The position numbers were made by a program, and so were the translations under genes. The notes under the pieces are model-generated. The model had not been told where the DNA came from. It searched no databases and worked only from the letters and a program-made list of their open reading frames with translations. Positions 1-8,349 of a stretch of 64,000 nucleotides of DNA are shown piece after piece; position 1 is the first letter of the stretch, and every line of letters starts with the position of its first letter. The stretch covers positions 1,488,001 to 1,552,000 of the forward strand of contig NZ_CP096255.1 of NCBI RefSeq assembly GCF_011516635.5. The letters run 5' to 3'. The DNA is from Bradyrhizobium barranii subsp. apii. GTDB taxonomy: Bacteria > Pseudomonadota > Alphaproteobacteria > Rhizobiales > Xanthobacteraceae.

Positions 1-1
1 C

Positions 2-1204
2 GAACGAGCGTTCCGGCGTCAGAAGCGGCGGGCAAGCGCGGGGGTCGATGGGATCACGGTGACGGATTACGAACAGAACCTAGTGAGCAATCTCGAGGAG
101 CTCTGTCAACGAATCCACACCAACCGATACCGGCCGCAGCCGGTCAGGCGTGTACATATCCCGAAGGCAGATGGTGGACGGCGTCCACTCGGCGTGCCAA
201 CGCTGGAAGACAAAATCGTTCAAGGCGCGGTCGCCGAGGTGCTGAGCAGCATCTACGAAGTCGACTTCATGGGGTTCTCCTACGGCTTTCGGCCGGGGCG
301 TAACCCACATCAGGCTCTCTCAGCATTGCATACAGCGATCATGAGCCAGTACGTGAACTGGGTGCTCGATGCCGACATTCGCAACTTCTACGACTCGATT
401 GATCACGAGTGGCTGATGCGGATGGTGGCGCACAGGATTGCCGACCCTCGGATCCTCCGGCTCATTCGGATGTGGCTCGAGGCCGGTACCCTTGAGAGCG
501 GAGAATGGTACGAAACGGACAAGGGGACACCGCAAGGGGCGGGCATCAGCCCGTGCCTCGCCAACATCGTCTTGCACTACGCCCTCGATCTCTGGGTGCA
601 TCAATGGCGCCGTCGGCACGCGAGCGGTCGGGTATCGATCGTGAGGTATGCCGATGACTTCGTGATGGGCTTCGAACGGCTGGCGGATGCCCGACGCATG
701 ATGGCAGACCTCAAGGAGCGACTGGCGCGCTTCGGCCTGGCACTCCACGAGGACAAGACGCGGCTCATCGAGTTCGGCCGTTTACCGGCCATGGCTCGAC
801 GACAACGCGGCGCACGGCGTCTAGATACATTCGCCTTCCTCGGCCTCACCCACTACTCTGGGTGGACCAGGGACGGCAGATTTATCGTAAAACGCAAAAC
901 GCAGAGCAAACGCATGACGCGAAAGCTGAAGGCGTTGCGGCAGGAAGCGTGGCAGATCATGCATGCCCCGATGGCGACACAGCATCGCTGGTACTCCAGC
1001 GTGCTGCGCGGCCACTACGGCTACTATGGCGTCCCACACAACTGGCGCGCTCTCAACGGATTCCTACAGGAGGTCCGGCGCATCTGGTTCACCTGCCTCA
1101 GGCGGCGGAGCCAGAAGAACCGGGACAAGGGCTGGGACTGGTTTGAGACTGTGGAAGCGCGTTTTCCCTTACCCCGGGCACGTGTCGTTCACTCATGGGC
1201 GTAG
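2..1204 (+). CDS. ltrA: Group II intron reverse transcriptase/maturase, 5' end outside window
   Basis: Multifunctional protein of a mobile group II intron: reverse transcriptase plus maturase, acting with its intron RNA. The frame is open from the first bases of the window. It reads through an upstream AGVDGIT motif typical of RT domain 0/1, so the GTG at 59 is not the true start and the N-terminus is missing. Seen: RT palm motif RYADDF near residue 213 of the visible part, the DGGRRPLGVPT block near the front, the conserved GTPQGAGISP block, and a basic C-terminal maturase-like region (HYGYYGV). A domain-V-like RNA lies just downstream, as expected for an intron 3' end. Very likely a real intron ORF; activity uncertain because of a domain V change. 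Confidence 0.93.
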   Translation, partial: ERAFRRQKRRASAGVDGITVTDYEQNLVSNLEELCQRIHTNRYRPQPVRRVHIPKADGGRRPLGVPTLEDKIVQGAVAEVLSSIYEVDFMGFSYGFRPGRNPHQALSALHTAIMSQYVNWVLDADIRNFYDSIDHEWLMRMVAHRIADPRILRLIRMWLEAGTLESGEWYETDKGTPQGAGISPCLANIVLHYALDLWVHQWRRRHASGRVSIVRYADDFVMGFERLADARRMMADLKERLARFGLALHEDKTRLIEFGRLPAMARRQRGARRLDTFAFLGLTHYSGWTRDGRFIVKRKTQSKRMTRKLKALRQEAWQIMHAPMATQHRWYSSVLRGHYGYYGVPHNWRALNGFLQEVRRIWFTCLRRRSQKNRDKGWDWFETVEARFPLPRARVVHSWA

Positions 1205-1234
1205 GAGCAAACCGATGCGGGTGACTCTCGAGAA

Positions 1235-1268
1235 GAGCCGGGTGCGGGAAATCTGCATGCCCGGATCT
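1235..1268 (+). ncRNA. Group II intron domain V (catalytic hairpin)
   Basis: Starts 30 bases after the RT stop codon. The sequence begins GAGCCGGGTGC, has a GGGAAATCT apical part, and returns as GCATGCCCGGATC, forming the expected domain V hairpin. The base normally forming a G-U wobble with the G of the AGC triad is an A at 1265, so the triad pairing is imperfect here. Domain VI and the exact intron 3' end could not be placed. Confidence 0.75.
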
Positions 1269-1535
1269 GTGAGGGCGAAGCCGAATGGCTTAGCTACTCG
1301 ACCATCCCCCCGAACTCTCCCCGCGCAGAGCTTTGTGCGGATCGGCACGTAGGCCCACAGCATCGTCCGATATTACGGGAGTGGATGTCTGCGTATGCGA
1401 GTTGTTCGGTGCCCGTGACATCCTGGAAGCGATGTAGAACCGACCAGCTTGCGCAAGAAGCGACTTAGAATGGAGGACAATTTTGAGGTGAGCCCTGAAT
1501 TGAGGGCAGAGGCGTTCAGTGATGGTAGCGGCCGG

Positions 1536-1700
1536 TCAGGAGACCTGGTTCGCAAACTGACCCTTTATTCGTTCGGCCTCTTCCCTCGACAGTTTCTCGG
1601 CCCTGTCCCCGTTTCTTAAAAGAGCCGGCCCCTTGCGTTCTCGATCGTAAACCATCCAACCTTTGGTGCCCTGACGAACGATGAACCGTTGTGCTGCCAA
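1536..1700 (-). CDS. Small conserved-type protein, 54 aa, function unknown
   Basis: A short reading frame with a striking RFIVRQGTKGWMVYDR stretch followed by KGPALL and a helical C-terminus (LSREEAERIKG). I recall small rhizobial proteins of the type RxFVRQGTKGWMVWDR followed by KGPA and a short helix, so this is likely a real gene of that family; no function is known to me. An in-frame stop lies nine codons upstream of the TTG at 1698-1700, leaving TTG as the only reasonable start, or the native 5' end has been lost. No strong ribosome binding site is visible, so truncation is possible. Confidence 0.5.
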   Translation of the reverse strand: MAAQRFIVRQGTKGWMVYDRERKGPALLRNGDRAEKLSREEAERIKGQFANQVS

Positions 1701-2264
1701 TTCCCAGGCGGCCTCCAGTTGTACCTAGAAAAGAAGCTTCGACACGGGCAAAATGCCTAGGGCGAGGCGTTGGGCTGCCGAGAGCCAGAAATCAACTCAA
1801 GACCCGATCATGACCTGTGCAAAGCTGCAGTGGAGCTGGCGGCTTTATGAGGATATCGAGTGTGGCGCGCTTCTCCGGTAAATGCGACGATCGCGGGGAT
1901 GCTGCTGATCAGATCCGCGCTTAATTCCTTGGGGGTGCCGGGTCGGCGAGCTCTAGTCGAAGCCTATCCGCGCGCTTCCGCCGTGCTCGGTTCCGGCGCG
2001 GTACGAAGTATTCGAGGCGCCAAAGATTGGAGGCATCGGAAATCGTTCGTCCCGTCGTTAACGGCCGAGCAGACGCCGTTGAGGCAGTGGTGTTCCGACT
2101 TAGCGACGAGTCGTCTTACATTGCATTACCGGTTCAGAGATGGTCGTGGATGGTAGTCTCACGATCGGCGTCCCACAGAAATCTGAAGCGCCCGAGACAA
2201 TTTTCTGATTGCTATCGACTGAATGACGCGAACACACCGTTTTCGTGCGCGGTTGTCAATTATG
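1701..2264. other. No recognisable gene
   Basis: About 560 bases with only short frames. A plus frame from 2027 reads ADAVEAVVFRLSDE and could be a decayed small gene, but it has no support beyond composition. Confidence 0.4.
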
Positions 2265-2519
2265 TCAGTTGCGGCCACGTATCCAAAGTATTATGTCGCT
2301 CGATCCAATTACGCGCCTTGGATAATGTGGGTTTATCGTGCCAGCCAGCATGGTAGTCGAATTCGCGGATGGACTGTTCAGCAGTTCGTCTGCGAATCTC
2401 TTCGCGTCAGCCTCGCTTGGAAAGGTTCTGGTTTCTCGAATGGGGTATCGATTTGGCCCCTTCGACTGGTTGAAGGAAACATACCAAGTGTGTTGTAGCC
2501 ATATCCTTTTCGTGCTCAT
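2265..2519 (-). CDS. Small conserved-type protein, 84 aa, function unknown
   Basis: Compact protein with the order WYVSFNQ, then YPIRETRTFPSEADAK, then AGTINPHYPRR. This arrangement (a short beta N-terminus, TFPSExxAKxFA helix, then AGTINPHxPxR) matches a small protein family I associate with Bradyrhizobium and other rhizobia; its function is unknown. The ATG start at 2517-2519 precedes the first motif by eleven codons. Isolated between intron debris and an IS256 relic. A serine/asparagine-rich insertion before AGTINPH is unusual relative to the motif order I remember. Confidence 0.65.
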   Translation of the reverse strand: MSTKRIWLQHTWYVSFNQSKGPNRYPIRETRTFPSEADAKRFADELLNSPSANSTTMLAGTINPHYPRRVIGSSDIILWIRGRN

Positions 2520-2853
2520 CGGCCGATGATGGTGGTCATACCTCCATCAGCAGTCAATTGCGAGTATTGGTAGTTGATCGTTTGCGGCAATTGTCGTCGA
2601 TGAAGGGGCTTGACTATTTGGCAGGTCGTCGGATCCACCCAGCGCAGAAGGTCGGCAAGAAGATCAGGTTACACCGGCAGACTTGACCACGCCTCGCGCC
2701 GCGGAAGCCTGAACAGGTTCAGGCCACGCCTGCTGATGTCCTCAAGCTGAAATGTGCCCACCAGGATGCGACGCAGCCGGCGGCAGCGAAGGAGGGTGTC
2801 ATAAGGAATGTGTAAGCAGGTTTCTGTGAGTTTACCCTACCGAGGAGACTCAC

Positions 2854-3627
2854 ATGACGACGATAACACCTGAACTGCTTGATCAACTGCTTGCTAACTA
2901 TGAGAAGCCCGAGGACCTGACCGGAGACAACGGGCTGTTCAAGCAGCTGAAGAAGGCGTTGATCGAGCGCGCGCTCGCCGCCGAGTTGAGCGAACATCTC
3001 GGCTATGAGAAGGGCGATCCGGGCGGTCGAGGGACGGGCAACAGCCGCAATGGCACCAGCAGCATGACGATCCTGACCGAGGACGGCGAGATCGAGATTG
3101 CCATACCGCGCGACCGCGCCGGCAGTTTCGAACCGCAGCTCGTCGCCAAGGGCCAGGACGCGGTTCGATGGCTTCGACGACAAGATTCTGGGCCTATATG
3201 CCCGCGGCATGACGGTGCGCGAGATCCAGGGCCACCTGGCCGAGGTCTCACCCGATCTCATCAGCCGGGTCACCGATGCCGTCCTCGATGAGGTGCGGGA
3301 GTGGCAAAATGGCCTTCGTGTCCCGGAAGGACCGCAAGGCGATCCTGCCCGCGATCAAGGCGATCTACCGGGCCGAGCACGCCGATATTGCGCTTGTCCG
3401 CCTCGAGGAGTTCGAGGCCGAGTGGGGCAAGCGCTATCCAGCGATCGGAGCGGCCTAGCGGAGCGCCTGGGATTACGTCGTGCCATTCTTCGCCTTCGCA
3501 CCGCGCACCCGCAAGATGATCTACACCACCAACGCTGTGGAGGCGCTGCATCGCTCGTTGCGCAAGATCATCAAAACGCGCGGCAGCTTTCCAAACGATG
3601 ACGCGGCGTCGAAGCTGCTCTATCTCG
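2854..3627 (+). pseudogene. IS256-family transposase, 5' part (frameshifted, internal deletion)
   Basis: Begins ATG after a GAGGAG ribosome binding site. The N-terminal third is intact (LLANYEKPEDLTG, then ALAAELSEHLGYEKGDP). The frame then shifts near 3165 into [20 protein letters not shown], and after VREWQN the central catalytic DDE region is deleted, rejoining at [20 protein letters not shown] and later [16 protein letters not shown]. The gene stops abruptly at LLYL where the nested IS5-like element enters; the tail continues at 7722. Not functional. Confidence 0.9.
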
Positions 3628-3852
3628 TCGTCCGTGAACAAGGCTCTAAGCGATTGAGCGAGAGTCTGTTTTTCGGATTTGAGACGGTTTGAGATTGCAG
3701 GGATTGGGAGGTAAAGACCGCCAAAGCCTGCAAATTCGATTGTGGATTGAACGAAGCCGCTGCCGCGGCGTAGGGGGCAAGGTGGCATAGATCGCCTCCT
3801 GGCTGAGAGGATGTGGGTGTTGGAGCCCACCCCCTCAGACAGGAGTATCGAG

Positions 3853-4713
3853 ATGGCCGATTTGAGCCCTCTTCGCCGCCGCATGATCGAAGACATGACC
3901 GTCCGCAATCTGTCGCCGGCGACGCAAAGATCCTACATCAGCGCGGTTTCGAAGTTCAGCCGCTATTTTGGCCGATCGCCTGACCGGTTAGAGCTGGAAG
4001 ACGTCCGCGCCTTCCAGGTGCATTTGGTCTCGACCGGCATCTCATGGCCGGCGCTGAACCAGATCGTCTGTGCGCTACGGTTTTTCTACGGCGTCACGCT
4101 CGGCGAGGCGCTCATCCCAGAGCGCATTCCCTATGCGCGAGAACCGCGCAAGCTGCCGGTCGTTCTCAGCGCCGACGAAGTGGTTCAGTTTCTTGAAGCG
4201 GTATCGAGCCTGAAGAGCCGCGCCGCGCTCACCACCGCCTATGCGGCCGGGCTCAGGGCCTCGGAGGTTGCGGGACTGCGGATCGAAGACATCGACAGCG
4301 CCCGCGGCGTCATCCAGGTGCGCCACGGCAAGGGCGCGAAGGATCGCAACGTGATGCTGTCGCCCCAGCTGCTGGGCATCCTGCGCACCTACTGGCGGCT
4401 CGCCCGGCCGCGGCTTTATCTGTTCCCTGGTCGTGACGAAGATCATCCGATCGATCAGACCGTGCTGCATGCCGCCTGCCGGTCGGCGGTGAAGGCTGCG
4501 GGCCTGACCAAGCGCGTCACGCTGCACACGCTGCGCCACAGCTTCGCGACACATCTTCTCGAGAACGGAACCGATATCCGGATCATCCAGGTCTTGCTCG
4601 GGCACAATAATTTGTCGTCGACAGCGCGCTACACGCAGGTCGCCACCGATACGATCCGAGCGACGCAGAGCCCGCTCGATCGCCTGTCGCTGGAGGTGAC
4701 GCCACCTGGATGA
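3853..4713 (+). CDS. Tyrosine recombinase (XerC/D-like) of the IS91 unit
   Basis: Site-specific recombinase of the phage integrase family that accompanies many proteobacterial IS91-type transposases. ATG at 3853 follows an AGGAG seven bases upstream; the upstream in-frame ATG at 3811 lacks one. The N-terminal SAM-like core-binding domain covers about residues 1-90 and the catalytic domain the rest. The catalytic set is complete: R in AAGLRASEVAGLR, K in HGKGAKDR, HTLRH, LLGHNN, and the nucleophile in TARYT. The length, about 286 aa, is normal. The stop overlaps the transposase start by ATGA, so the two are translationally coupled. Confidence 0.93.
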   Translation: MADLSPLRRRMIEDMTVRNLSPATQRSYISAVSKFSRYFGRSPDRLELEDVRAFQVHLVSTGISWPALNQIVCALRFFYGVTLGEALIPERIPYAREPRKLPVVLSADEVVQFLEAVSSLKSRAALTTAYAAGLRASEVAGLRIEDIDSARGVIQVRHGKGAKDRNVMLSPQLLGILRTYWRLARPRLYLFPGRDEDHPIDQTVLHAACRSAVKAAGLTKRVTLHTLRHSFATHLLENGTDIRIIQVLLGHNNLSSTARYTQVATDTIRATQSPLDRLSLEVTPPG

Positions 4714-5960
4714 CCCGCAGCGGGATGCGGGTCATGACCCGCTCCGACATCCGCTCCAACAGGCCCGCCATCGAGATTGCCGATATTCTGCGCCGGCATG
4801 GCGACGCCTATCGCCGTGTACATGCCGGTCATCTGGGGCGGGTCGAGCGGCGCGTGATGAGCGCGATCGTTGCGTGCCGGACCGAGGCGCTCGGCGGCCA
4901 CATGCAGGCTTGCGACGACTGCGGCACGACACGCGTTGCCTATAATTCCTGCCGCAATCGGCACTGTCCGAAGTGTCAGGGGAGAGCCCGAGCCGCGTGG
5001 CTCGCCGCGCGTCAAGCCGACCTGCTTCCGGTTCCCTATTTCCACGTCGTCTTTACACTTCCCGCACCGATCGCCGCGATCGCTTTCCAGAACAAGGCCG
5101 TCGTCTATGCCATCCTGTTCAAGGCTGCCGCCGAGGCGATGACGACGCTCGCCGCCAATCCACGCCGGCTCGGCGGTGCGATCGGCGGCGTCGCCGTCCT
5201 CCACACCTGGGGACAGACGCTGATGCATCATCCCCACGTCCATTGCGTCGTTCCGGGTGGCGGCCTCTCGCCCGATGGCGCGCGCTGGACCGCTTGCCGA
5301 CCGAACTTCTTCCTGGCCGTCAAACCGTTGTCCAGACTATTTCGCACACTTTTTCTCAAACGTCTGTCGGCAGCCTTCAACTCCGGTGCCTTGCGTTTCT
5401 TCGGCGATCTCGGAGCTCTGGCCGAGCCGGCTGCCTTTGCGGCCCACCTCGACGCCATGCGACGCATCAACTGGGTTGCTTACGCCAAGCGGCCCTTCGG
5501 CGGACCCGCACAGGTCCTGGCCTATCTCGGCCGCTACACCCATCGCGTCGCGATCGCCAACAGCCGGCTCGTCGCACTCGACGACGATCATGTCGCCTTC
5601 TCATGGAAGGACTATCGCCAAAACAGCGCGACAAAGATCATGAATCTCAAGCCCGATGAGTTCATTCGCCGTTTCCTGCTTCATACGCCGCCTGACGGCT
5701 TCCACCGCATCCGCCACTTCGGCTTCATGGCCAACCGCCATCGCGCTGCCAAGCTCGCCCTTTGCCGCGAACTTCTCGATCATGAGCGAACAGCCCCAAA
5801 CGATGGCCAGCCGTCGCCTGTGGATTCGGAGGCTCAAACCTGGGCCGAGGTTCCTGCCTGTCCCGATTGTGGTGGCGTCATGCGCATCATTGAGCGCTTT
5901 CGACATAGCTTCAGACGCCCCAGCCCTCGAACATCACCGTTCCGATGCGACACATCGTGA
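4710..5960 (+). CDS. IS91-family HUH transposase
   Basis: Rolling-circle transposase of the IS91/IS801 type, 416 aa. Seen: N-terminal zinc-binding cluster (CDDCG, then CRNRHCPKCQ, about residues 66-92), the HUH-type metal site HHPHVHCVVPGGG near residue 172, and the catalytic tyrosine region YLGRYTHRVAI near residue 272. A second CxxC pair (CPDCGG) lies near the C-terminus. Start overlaps the recombinase stop (ATGA). No frameshift, so it is probably intact. IS91-type elements insert without target duplication, which fits the absence of an obvious one here. Confidence 0.93.
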   Translation: MTRSGMRVMTRSDIRSNRPAIEIADILRRHGDAYRRVHAGHLGRVERRVMSAIVACRTEALGGHMQACDDCGTTRVAYNSCRNRHCPKCQGRARAAWLAARQADLLPVPYFHVVFTLPAPIAAIAFQNKAVVYAILFKAAAEAMTTLAANPRRLGGAIGGVAVLHTWGQTLMHHPHVHCVVPGGGLSPDGARWTACRPNFFLAVKPLSRLFRTLFLKRLSAAFNSGALRFFGDLGALAEPAAFAAHLDAMRRINWVAYAKRPFGGPAQVLAYLGRYTHRVAIANSRLVALDDDHVAFSWKDYRQNSATKIMNLKPDEFIRRFLLHTPPDGFHRIRHFGFMANRHRAAKLALCRELLDHERTAPNDGQPSPVDSEAQTWAEVPACPDCGGVMRIIERFRHSFRRPSPRTSPFRCDTS

Positions 5961-6367
5961 GCCAAGTCATGTCGTGCACGACGATCATCATTCGTCATTT
6001 CGCTCCCAGCGTCTCGATCATCGCGGACGATGTCGAATCCGTGCTGTCACACTGCGCGACAACAACCGTCCGATGCAGCAAAAGGCCTATCGCGATCTCA
6101 GGCGAAGCGCGTCTGATCTCAACTCTTCCAGGATGCGCACTCCTGTGTCTCTGCCTCACGCGCCGAGCCAGCAGATCGGGCATGGCGATCTCGAACAATC
6201 CCCATAGCTGCAAAACCGCGAATAGCCTCCCGCGCCTTCGTTCAATCCGGCTTCAATGAGGTCGCGTCATAAGCGCCTGCCGCGCCCTCGCGTGAGCGCG
6301 ACCTCACAGAACCCTCCAGATTCCCTTTCGCAGCGGACCATGATTCTGTGTTGCATCGGAGGGGACG
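5961..6367. other. IS91 right flank and IS5-like leader, no gene
   Basis: No supported coding region. It must contain the right end of IS91 and the region upstream of the IS5-like transposase; the junction was not identified. Confidence 0.5.
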
Positions 6368-7714
6368 ATGCGACCGAAGAAGCACAAGACGACGGGATCG
6401 AACGACCTGTTCCGGGCGCGGCTGGACCAGATCATCAATCTGAAGCACGAGCTGGTTCTGTTGGCCGGCAAGATCGATTGGGACTGGATCGACGGCGAGA
6501 TCGCGCCGCTCTACAGCGAGAACGGCCGGCCGGGGATCGAGACCCGCTTCATGATCGGGCTGCTGTTGCTCAAGCAGATTTACGGGCTGTCCGATGAGGG
6601 GATTTGCGAGCGCTGGGTCCACGACCCGTATTTCCAGTACTTCACCGGCGAAGAGTTCTTCCAGCACGCCTTCCCGCACGAGCGATCGGACCTGAGCCAT
6701 TGGCGCAAGCGGCTCGGCGACAAGCTGGAACTGCTGCTGGCCGAGAGCCTGCGGGTGGCGCACGAGGCCGGCGCGTTACGCGGCCAGGACCTCAAGCGGG
6801 TCACGGTCGATACCACGGTGCAGCCAAAGGCCATCACCTTTCCGACCGACGCCAAGCTGCTGCATGCGGCCATCAAGGGGCTCAATCGCCTGGCGAGAAG
6901 GCACGGCGTCAGGCTGCGGCAGTCCTATTCTCGGATCGCCAAGGCCGCCGCGATGATGGCGGGCCGCTACGCCCATGCCAAACAATTCAGGCGGCATCAG
7001 CGGCAGTTGCGTATCCTGCGCTCAAGGCTCGGCCGGATCATCCGCGATATCCGCCGCAAGATCGACGGCCAGCCAGCCCTGGAGGAGGCGTTCGCCCTTC
7101 CGCTTGGCCGGGCCAGCCAGATCCGCTCGCAGCAGCAGCGCCAACGCGGCTGGAAGCTTTATTCTTTCCATGCCCCGGAGGTGGAGTGCATCGGCAAGGG
7201 CAAGGCCTCCGCGCCGTACGAGTTCGGCGTCAAGGCTTCCATCGTCACCAACAACCGCCGAGCTCCCGGCGGTCTGTTCGTGCTACACGTCAGGGCGCTG
7301 CCCGATAATCCGTATGACGGTCACACCCTGCGCGACGTCATCGACCGCACCGAGGCACTCACCGGCTGTCCGATCGAGCGGGCCTATGTCGACAAGGGGT
7401 ATCGCGGCCACGACGCTCAAAATCCACGTCGCGTCTTCATCTCCGGCCAGAAGCGCGGCGTCTTCGGGATCATCAAGCGCGAGTTGCGCCGCCGATCCGC
7501 CATCGAGCCCATCATCGGACACCTGAAGGCCGAAGGTCACCTCGGGCGCTGCTACCTCAAAGGCCGCGCAGGAGACGCCGCCAACGTCGTCCTCTCCGCC
7601 GTAGGCCACAACTTCCGCCGCATCCTCGCCTGGCTGAGAGATTTCTTGGACCTGTTCCTGATCCGGATATGGCGCACGTTCACATGTCCCATCCCGCTCA
7701 ATTCGGATTCTTAA
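6368..7714 (+). CDS. IS5-like DDE transposase, 448 aa, intact
   Basis: Cut-and-paste transposase with an N-terminal DUF772-type domain (GRPGIETRFMIGLLLLKQI, then FFQHAFPHERSDLSHWRKR) and a DDE catalytic core. Likely catalytic residues are in VTVDTTVQPKAI (about residue 155), AYVDKGYRGHD (about 340) and RRRSAIEPIIGHLK (about 380). GGAGGGG sits just upstream of the ATG. The ORF is uninterrupted and ends eight bases before the right terminus. Relics of the same transposase occur at 22963, 27508, 27820 and 29464, so this family has been active here repeatedly. I call it IS5-like from its domains; the 8-base duplication is longer than usual for the classical IS5 group. Confidence 0.88.
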   Translation: MRPKKHKTTGSNDLFRARLDQIINLKHELVLLAGKIDWDWIDGEIAPLYSENGRPGIETRFMIGLLLLKQIYGLSDEGICERWVHDPYFQYFTGEEFFQHAFPHERSDLSHWRKRLGDKLELLLAESLRVAHEAGALRGQDLKRVTVDTTVQPKAITFPTDAKLLHAAIKGLNRLARRHGVRLRQSYSRIAKAAAMMAGRYAHAKQFRRHQRQLRILRSRLGRIIRDIRRKIDGQPALEEAFALPLGRASQIRSQQQRQRGWKLYSFHAPEVECIGKGKASAPYEFGVKASIVTNNRRAPGGLFVLHVRALPDNPYDGHTLRDVIDRTEALTGCPIERAYVDKGYRGHDAQNPRRVFISGQKRGVFGIIKRELRRRSAIEPIIGHLKAEGHLGRCYLKGRAGDAANVVLSAVGHNFRRILAWLRDFLDLFLIRIWRTFTCPIPLNSDS

Positions 7715-7721
7715 CGGACGA

Positions 7722-7836
7722 CTATCTCGCAATCAAGAATGCCGGCCTGCGCTGGCGACGCCCGGTCGAATGGACCTCCGCGATGGGCCAGTTTGCCATC
7801 CGGTTCGGCGAGCGCTTTCCGGGAACGACGCGATGA
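7722..7836 (+). pseudogene. IS256-family transposase, 3' tail of the interrupted gene
   Basis: Joining the bases before the insertion to this segment, with one copy of the 8-base duplication, restores a continuous frame: LLYL then AIKNAGLRWRR, then QFAIRFGERFPG and a stop. An aromatic block followed by FAIxFGERF is the usual C-terminus of IS256 transposases. Confidence 0.85.
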
Positions 7837-8176
7837 CGAACGGCATCACGGCAACGGTCATGATGGCTCGGCACGCCCCTTCGCCGTCAAGTTCCTCGCC
7901 TGCGGCGCGCCGCTCCGCTCCGCGGCTTCGGGACTTGAACGCTCGGTGCGGCCAAGCAAACTCATCCACCATGCCGCTGATGCCTTGTTCTTGATGCCGG
8001 GAGACAAATTCGCCCTTCACAGAAACCCCTGACACAAAAGTTCTGACAATCCCAGCGCCAGCGCGGCCCTGGCTCGTCTGCTGCTTTAAAAGTACGGCTT
8101 CTTGCTTCTTCTCTTCATACCGCAACTCGTGCGGGCGGTCGTCAGCAGCCGCTCGCACGCTTTTCCGAGGGCGCGA
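7837..8176. other. IS256 right end and short unassigned sequence
   Basis: 7837-8036 is the 3' non-coding end of the IS256 relic with its terminal repeat. 8037-8176 holds nothing recognisable; it continues beyond the IS21 insertion at 10774. Confidence 0.5.
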
Positions 8177-8275
8177 TGCATGTTTCGCGGGATCGTGAGC
8201 ACGGATTTCAGGGGATCGTGAGCAGAGATTTCAGACGATCGTGAGCACGGATTTCGCGGGATCGTGAGCAGCTTT
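8177..8275 (+). repeat. IS21 left-end multiple terminal repeats
   Basis: Four spaced copies of GATCGTGAGCA with short variable AT-richer spacers (GGATTTC, GAGATTTC). Multiple internal copies near the termini are a known transposase-binding feature of IS21 elements. Confidence 0.85.
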
Positions 8276-8349
8276 TCAGCAACTCAGCCCGCTTCGGCCG
8301 ACAACTCAACCGGCTTAGGAACTGCCTCGTCAGTGAACGAGGAAGGCCG

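Larger units (their letters stand above)
3628..7721 (+). mobile_element. IS5-like element carrying an internal IS91 insertion; 8-bp target duplication
   Basis: Flanked on both sides by CTATCTCG (3620-3627 and 7722-7729). The termini are inverted: TCGTCCGT at 3628 and ACGGACGA ending at 7721. Inside are an IS91-type pair and then an intact IS5-like transposase whose stop codon abuts the right terminus. I infer that the outer unit is the IS5-like element and that IS91 later inserted between its left terminus and its transposase gene. The exact IS91 boundaries were not determined. Confidence 0.75.
2809..8036 (+). mobile_element. IS256-family element, decayed and interrupted by a 4.1-kb nested insertion
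   Basis: The left end TGTGTAAGC followed by AGGTTTCTGTGA (from 2809) and the inverted right end reading TGTGTCAGG then GGTTTCTGTGA (ending at 8036) form imperfect terminal inverted repeats. Between them lie the two halves of an IS256 transposase gene, separated by the insertion at 3628-7721. No target duplication is visible outside the repeats. Confidence 0.7.

Noticed and set aside
8189..8275. Regularly spaced repeats resembling a CRISPR array
   Set aside because: They are IS21 terminal repeats with short variable spacing, mirrored at the right end.
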